Assembly: GCA_902462065.1 (NCBI GenBank)
Contig: CABQAK010000062.1
Coordinates: 1-7,914, forward strand
Source: an uncultured Collinsella sp.
GTDB taxonomy: Bacteria; Actinomycetota; Coriobacteriia; Coriobacteriales; Coriobacteriaceae
Direction of reading: 5' to 3'
DNA: 7,914 bases
Below are positions 5,866 through 7,914 of the stretch, one piece after another (positions within the stretch are counted from its first letter, which is position 1; every line of letters begins with the position of its first letter). The translations under genes and the position numbers were made by a program. Below the pieces are notes generated by a model. The model did no database searches. It saw only the letters and a list, made by a program, of their open reading frames with translations, and was not told the origin of the DNA.

Positions 5866-6639
5866 CTAGCGCGCGAACTCCCGTAAGAGCGCGTCTTCCA
5901 CTTCCCGAAGCGAAAGGGCCCCGCCTCCCTCGGCGGGACGGGTGACCACGATGCAGCGCGCTCCCGCGTCGCGCGCGGCAGCGAGCTTCACGGCCGTGCC
6001 GCCTACGGTTCCCGAGTCCTTGGTCACAAGCCACTGGGCGCCCACCTGCCGAAGCATCGCCTCGTTGAGCTCGCGGGTGAAGGGCCCCTGCATGCCGATG
6101 ACGTGCGACGGCGAAAACCCCGCGTCGATGCACTTCGTTATAGCACCGGGCAGCGGGAGCACACGCACGAAGAAGCGCTCCGCGAAATCGGCGACACGCG
6201 TGTAGGGAGCAAGCTCCTTGCTCCCCGTCGTGAGAAGCGCGCGACCCGGGTTCTCGGAGAGAAAGCGCGCCGCGCAGGCGATCGACGCGACCGGCACGAC
6301 GCCTTTGGGCAGCACCTCGGCCGGGCGCGCAAGGCGCAGGCATCGTGCACCCACGGCGAGCGAAGCGGCCCGAATGTTGCCGCTTGCGAGCGTAGCGAAG
6401 GGGTGCGTGGCATCGACGACGATGCGCGCGCCGGAAAGCTCGCGCTCCATGTCGGCCTCGTCGAGCCTGCCAGCCTGCACCTCGATGCCCGGAAGCTCGC
6501 CCAAAAGCTCGCCTCCGTACTCGGTTGCCGCGTAGGCACGGGCGGGGATGCCCGCCCCGCTCGCCCATTCGCACAGAAGGCGGCCCTCGGTGGTGCCGGC
6601 GAAGATGCGCAGCGCCGACGCGGATGCGGGGGCCGTCAC
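5866..6639 (-). CDS. cobK: Precorrin-6A / cobalt-precorrin-6A reductase
   Basis: 257 aa, the usual length. This enzyme (CobK, or CbiJ in the anaerobic route) uses NAD(P)H to reduce a double bond of the corrin macrocycle in the cytoplasm. Family motifs are in order: GTTEGR near the N-terminus (15-20, nucleotide-binding loop), VDATHPFA (75-82), TTGSKEL (137-143), GMQGPF (182-187) and TKDSGTVGG (206-214). The start is GTG at 6639, overlapping the upstream methylmutase stop by 4 nt (GTGA). No good Shine-Dalgarno precedes it, so translation probably depends on coupling. RIFAGTTEGR at residue 11 leaves little room for a later start. It is the last gene of the operon; downstream lie the transposase relic and the quasi-palindrome. 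An anaerobic host would favour the CbiJ role; the sequence alone does not separate the two routes. Confidence 0.92.
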   Translation of the reverse strand: MTAPASASALRIFAGTTEGRLLCEWASGAGIPARAYAATEYGGELLGELPGIEVQAGRLDEADMERELSGARIVVDATHPFATLASGNIRAASLAVGARCLRLARPAEVLPKGVVPVASIACAARFLSENPGRALLTTGSKELAPYTRVADFAERFFVRVLPLPGAITKCIDAGFSPSHVIGMQGPFTRELNEAMLRQVGAQWLVTKDSGTVGGTAVKLAAARDAGARCIVVTRPAEGGGALSLREVEDALLREFAR

Positions 6640-7277
6640 TTCGGGCCGCCCGTGCGCGTGATCTGGTAGAGCAGCGCGTTCATAATGGCGGCCGCCACGG
6701 TCGAGCCGCCCTTGCGACCCCTCGCGACGATGGCCGGCACGCGTCGCGCGAGTAGCTCCTCTTTCGCCTCGACCACGTTCACAAACCCGACCGGCACCCC
6801 AACGACGAGCGCGGGCGCGATCTTCCCCGCGTCCATGAGCTCGGCGAGGCGCAGAAGTGCTGTGGGAGCGTTACCGACGGCCACGATGAGCGGACCCTCG
6901 ATGCCGCAAGCTTTGTCCATGCTCGCAACGGCGCGAGTCGTGCCCGCGGCGCGCGCCGTTGCGGCGACATCAGGGTCGGCCATGTAGCACACGGCCTTGC
7001 AGCCGATCTTCGCGAGCGCGGGCTTGCTTATGCCTGCGAGCGCCATGTTCGTATCGGTGAGCACCGTGGCCCCCGCGCGCAGTGCGTCGAGCGCACAGTG
7101 CGCGGCGTCATGGGTGAACACGAGGGAATCGGCGTACGAGAAGTCAGCAGTGGTGTGGATGACGCGCTTCACGACGGGCTCTTCGAGCGGCGGGAAAGTG
7201 CGGCCGCCGAGCTCTTCGGTGATGATCTCAAAGCTGCGCCGCTCGATGTCGCCGGGCGCCATCTCCTTGGAATCCAT
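6636..7277 (-). CDS. cbiC: Precorrin-8X / cobalt-precorrin-8 methylmutase
   Basis: 213 aa, full length for CbiC/CobH. It moves a methyl group from C-11 to C-12 of the ring, giving (cobalt-)hydrogenobyrinate. The catalytic histidine is H41 in RVIHTTADF. Other family blocks are LTDTNMALAGI (73-83), GNAPTAL (135-141), GVPVGFVNVVEAKE (160-173) and GRKGGSTVAAAIMNALL (187-203). The ATG at 7277 directly follows the cobO TAG (7278-7280) with no gap. On the minus strand GGAG lies 6 nt before the ATG, and an AAGGAG lies slightly further upstream, both inside the end of cobO. The product is the cobyrinate precursor, made after the reductase encoded next, so the gene order does not follow the reaction order. 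Confidence 0.95.
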   Translation of the reverse strand: MDSKEMAPGDIERRSFEIITEELGGRTFPPLEEPVVKRVIHTTADFSYADSLVFTHDAAHCALDALRAGATVLTDTNMALAGISKPALAKIGCKAVCYMADPDVAATARAAGTTRAVASMDKACGIEGPLIVAVGNAPTALLRLAELMDAGKIAPALVVGVPVGFVNVVEAKEELLARRVPAIVARGRKGGSTVAAAIMNALLYQITRTGGPK

Positions 7278-7793
7278 CTAGTACTCCACTCCTTCCCTTG
7301 CACATATCCCCTGCTCGTAGGGGTGTTTCTCGCACCGCATCTCGGTTATGTAGTCGGCCTTCTCCACGATCTTGCGGGAAGGCGCGCGCCCGGTGAGCGC
7401 TACTTCGACGCCGCGCGCGGACATATCGAGCGCGCGGTCCACGAGCGCCTCGTCGACAAGCCCCTTCGAAAGCGCGTCGAGTGCCTCGTCGAGCACGAGC
7501 AGCCCCTCCTGCGCGCCCTCGAGCTCGGCGAGCGCGGAAGCGAGGTTCCCATCGTGCAGCTCGCGCGTCGCGGCAAGTTCTTCCGACGTCATCGACCAGG
7601 TAAACTTGTCCGACGCCTTCCCCGCGAACACGGGCACGCCGAAATGCTCGGCGAGCAGGCGCACCTCCCCGCTTTCGCCGTCTTTCAGGAACTGCACGAC
7701 GACGACGCGGCGGCCTGCGGCGAGCATGCGAAGGGCGAGGCCCATCGCCGCCGTGGTCTTGCCTTTGCCGTCGCCATGATACACGTGGATCAT
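7278..7793 (-). CDS. cobO: Cob(I)yrinic acid a,c-diamide adenosyltransferase (CobO/BtuR/CobA type)
   Basis: 171 aa. The enzyme transfers the 5'-deoxyadenosyl group from ATP to Co(I) of corrinoids, making the adenosylated form used in late cobalamin synthesis and salvage. The protein opens directly with the P-loop, HGDGKGKTTAA (6-16), with the ATP-binding GDGKGKTT at 7-14. VVQFLKDGE (32-40), LLVLDEALDAL (98-108), ALTGR (132-136) and the C-terminal ITEMRCEKHPYEQGICAREGVEY (149-171) complete the family signature. It lacks the ~25-residue N-terminal extension of E. coli BtuR, as is common in Gram-positive versions. The ATG at 7793 overlaps the upstream gene's TGA by 4 nt (ATGA), with AGGAGG a few bases upstream. 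The residue usually seen as Tyr or Ile in the DE(I/A)xYA region is replaced here by DEALDAL, a variation I cannot interpret. Confidence 0.95.
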   Translation of the reverse strand: MIHVYHGDGKGKTTAAMGLALRMLAAGRRVVVVQFLKDGESGEVRLLAEHFGVPVFAGKASDKFTWSMTSEELAATRELHDGNLASALAELEGAQEGLLVLDEALDALSKGLVDEALVDRALDMSARGVEVALTGRAPSRKIVEKADYITEMRCEKHPYEQGICAREGVEY

Positions 7794-7914
7794 ACGCCCT
7801 CCTCGATAATGCGGTAGACATACTCCATGTCGAGCGCCCCGCGCACGACGTCGGCCAGGCGGTCGAACTCGCGCGCACGGTGATCGGCCGCGGACGCCGC
7901 GCCCGCAGCACCCA
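7790..7914 (-). CDS. cbiP: Cobyric acid synthase, C-terminal end (partial)
   Basis: Only the last 40 residues are in the window; the gene runs off the right edge on the minus strand. The TGA stop at 7790-7792 overlaps the cobO ATG. The visible end, HRAREFDRLADVVRGALDMEYVYRIIEEGV, matches the usual C-terminus of CobQ/CbiP (xxDRLAxxVRxxLDMxxxYRII). That glutamine amidotransferase amidates adenosylcobyrinic acid a,c-diamide at positions b, d, e and g. Position next to cobO, whose product it uses, supports the call. The catalytic triad and P-loop are outside the window, so the identity rests on the short tail and context; another corrinoid gene is possible. Confidence 0.68.
   Translation of the reverse strand, partial: GAAGAASAADHRAREFDRLADVVRGALDMEYVYRIIEEGV

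Noticed and set aside
5852..5866. GGCGC/GCGCC 5-bp stem-loop at the cobK stop as a minus-strand terminator
   Set aside because: Short arms and a GC-only downstream sequence with no T-run; inverted GC words are expected by chance in this composition.
5696..6574. Long open frame on the minus strand overlapping cobK
   Set aside because: It is Arg/Ala/Gly-rich, matches no family and runs in a different frame through a clearly recognised cobK; a high-GC shadow.
7098..7817. Plus-strand open frame across cobO and cbiC
   Set aside because: Both minus-strand genes carry full family motifs; the opposite frame is a GC-driven shadow without recognisable domains.
7278..7914. Cobalamin riboswitch near the cobalamin genes
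   Set aside because: The genes abut or overlap with no leader space inside the window; a riboswitch, if present, would lie upstream of the operon beyond the right edge.

Overview
The window most resembles the chromosome of a Gram-positive member of the Coriobacteriia, Collinsella-like in its left two thirds. This is inferred from fairly high GC, GCC/CTC-rich codon use, the gene families present and the absence of any outer-membrane partner for the MacAB-type exporter. No marker gene (rRNA, ribosomal protein) is present, so the assignment is tentative.

Layout, left to right. (1) Positions 1-224 hold the 3' end of an iron-sulfur L-serine dehydratase alpha chain, plus strand. (2) The gap 225-373 holds a 7-bp-arm palindrome and a likely sigma-70 promoter with a perfect TATAAT. 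(3) Positions 374-2107 encode a membrane-anchored L,D-transpeptidase with a YkuD domain. (4) The gap 2108-2236 has two stem-loops, the second a probable weak intrinsic terminator. (5) Positions 2237-5654 form a tightly coupled three-gene operon: a MacA/HlyD-type adaptor, a MacB/LolD-type ATPase and a MacB/FtsX-type permease (junctions TAATG and ATGA). Together these make an envelope ABC exporter of the kind used for peptides, toxins or drugs. (6) Positions 5655-5865 are a junction between convergent gene sets. They hold a 77-nt quasi-palindrome (5663-5739) immediately followed by a degraded fragment of an IS21-type IstA transposase on the minus strand with an in-frame TAG. (7) From 5866 to the end, the minus strand carries a compact cobalamin operon. 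In transcription order it reads cobyric acid synthase (C-terminal end only), cobO adenosyltransferase, cbiC/cobH methylmutase and cobK/cbiJ reductase, with reading frames overlapping or abutting at every junction.

Base composition rises at the junction. Hand counts on single 60-base lines give 35/60 and 38/60 GC in the left part (1081-1140, 5221-5280), against 45/60 and 40/60 in the cobalamin part (6301-6360, 7441-7500). Together with the transposase remnant, this suggests the cobalamin block has a different history from the left part, probably transfer from another high-GC lineage.

All of the complete genes fall in known families. I do not see a convincing undescribed multi-gene system. The least explained parts are the 77-nt quasi-palindrome and its abutment to the transposase relic, the palindrome upstream of the transpeptidase, and the CxxCxxC tail of the serine dehydratase.
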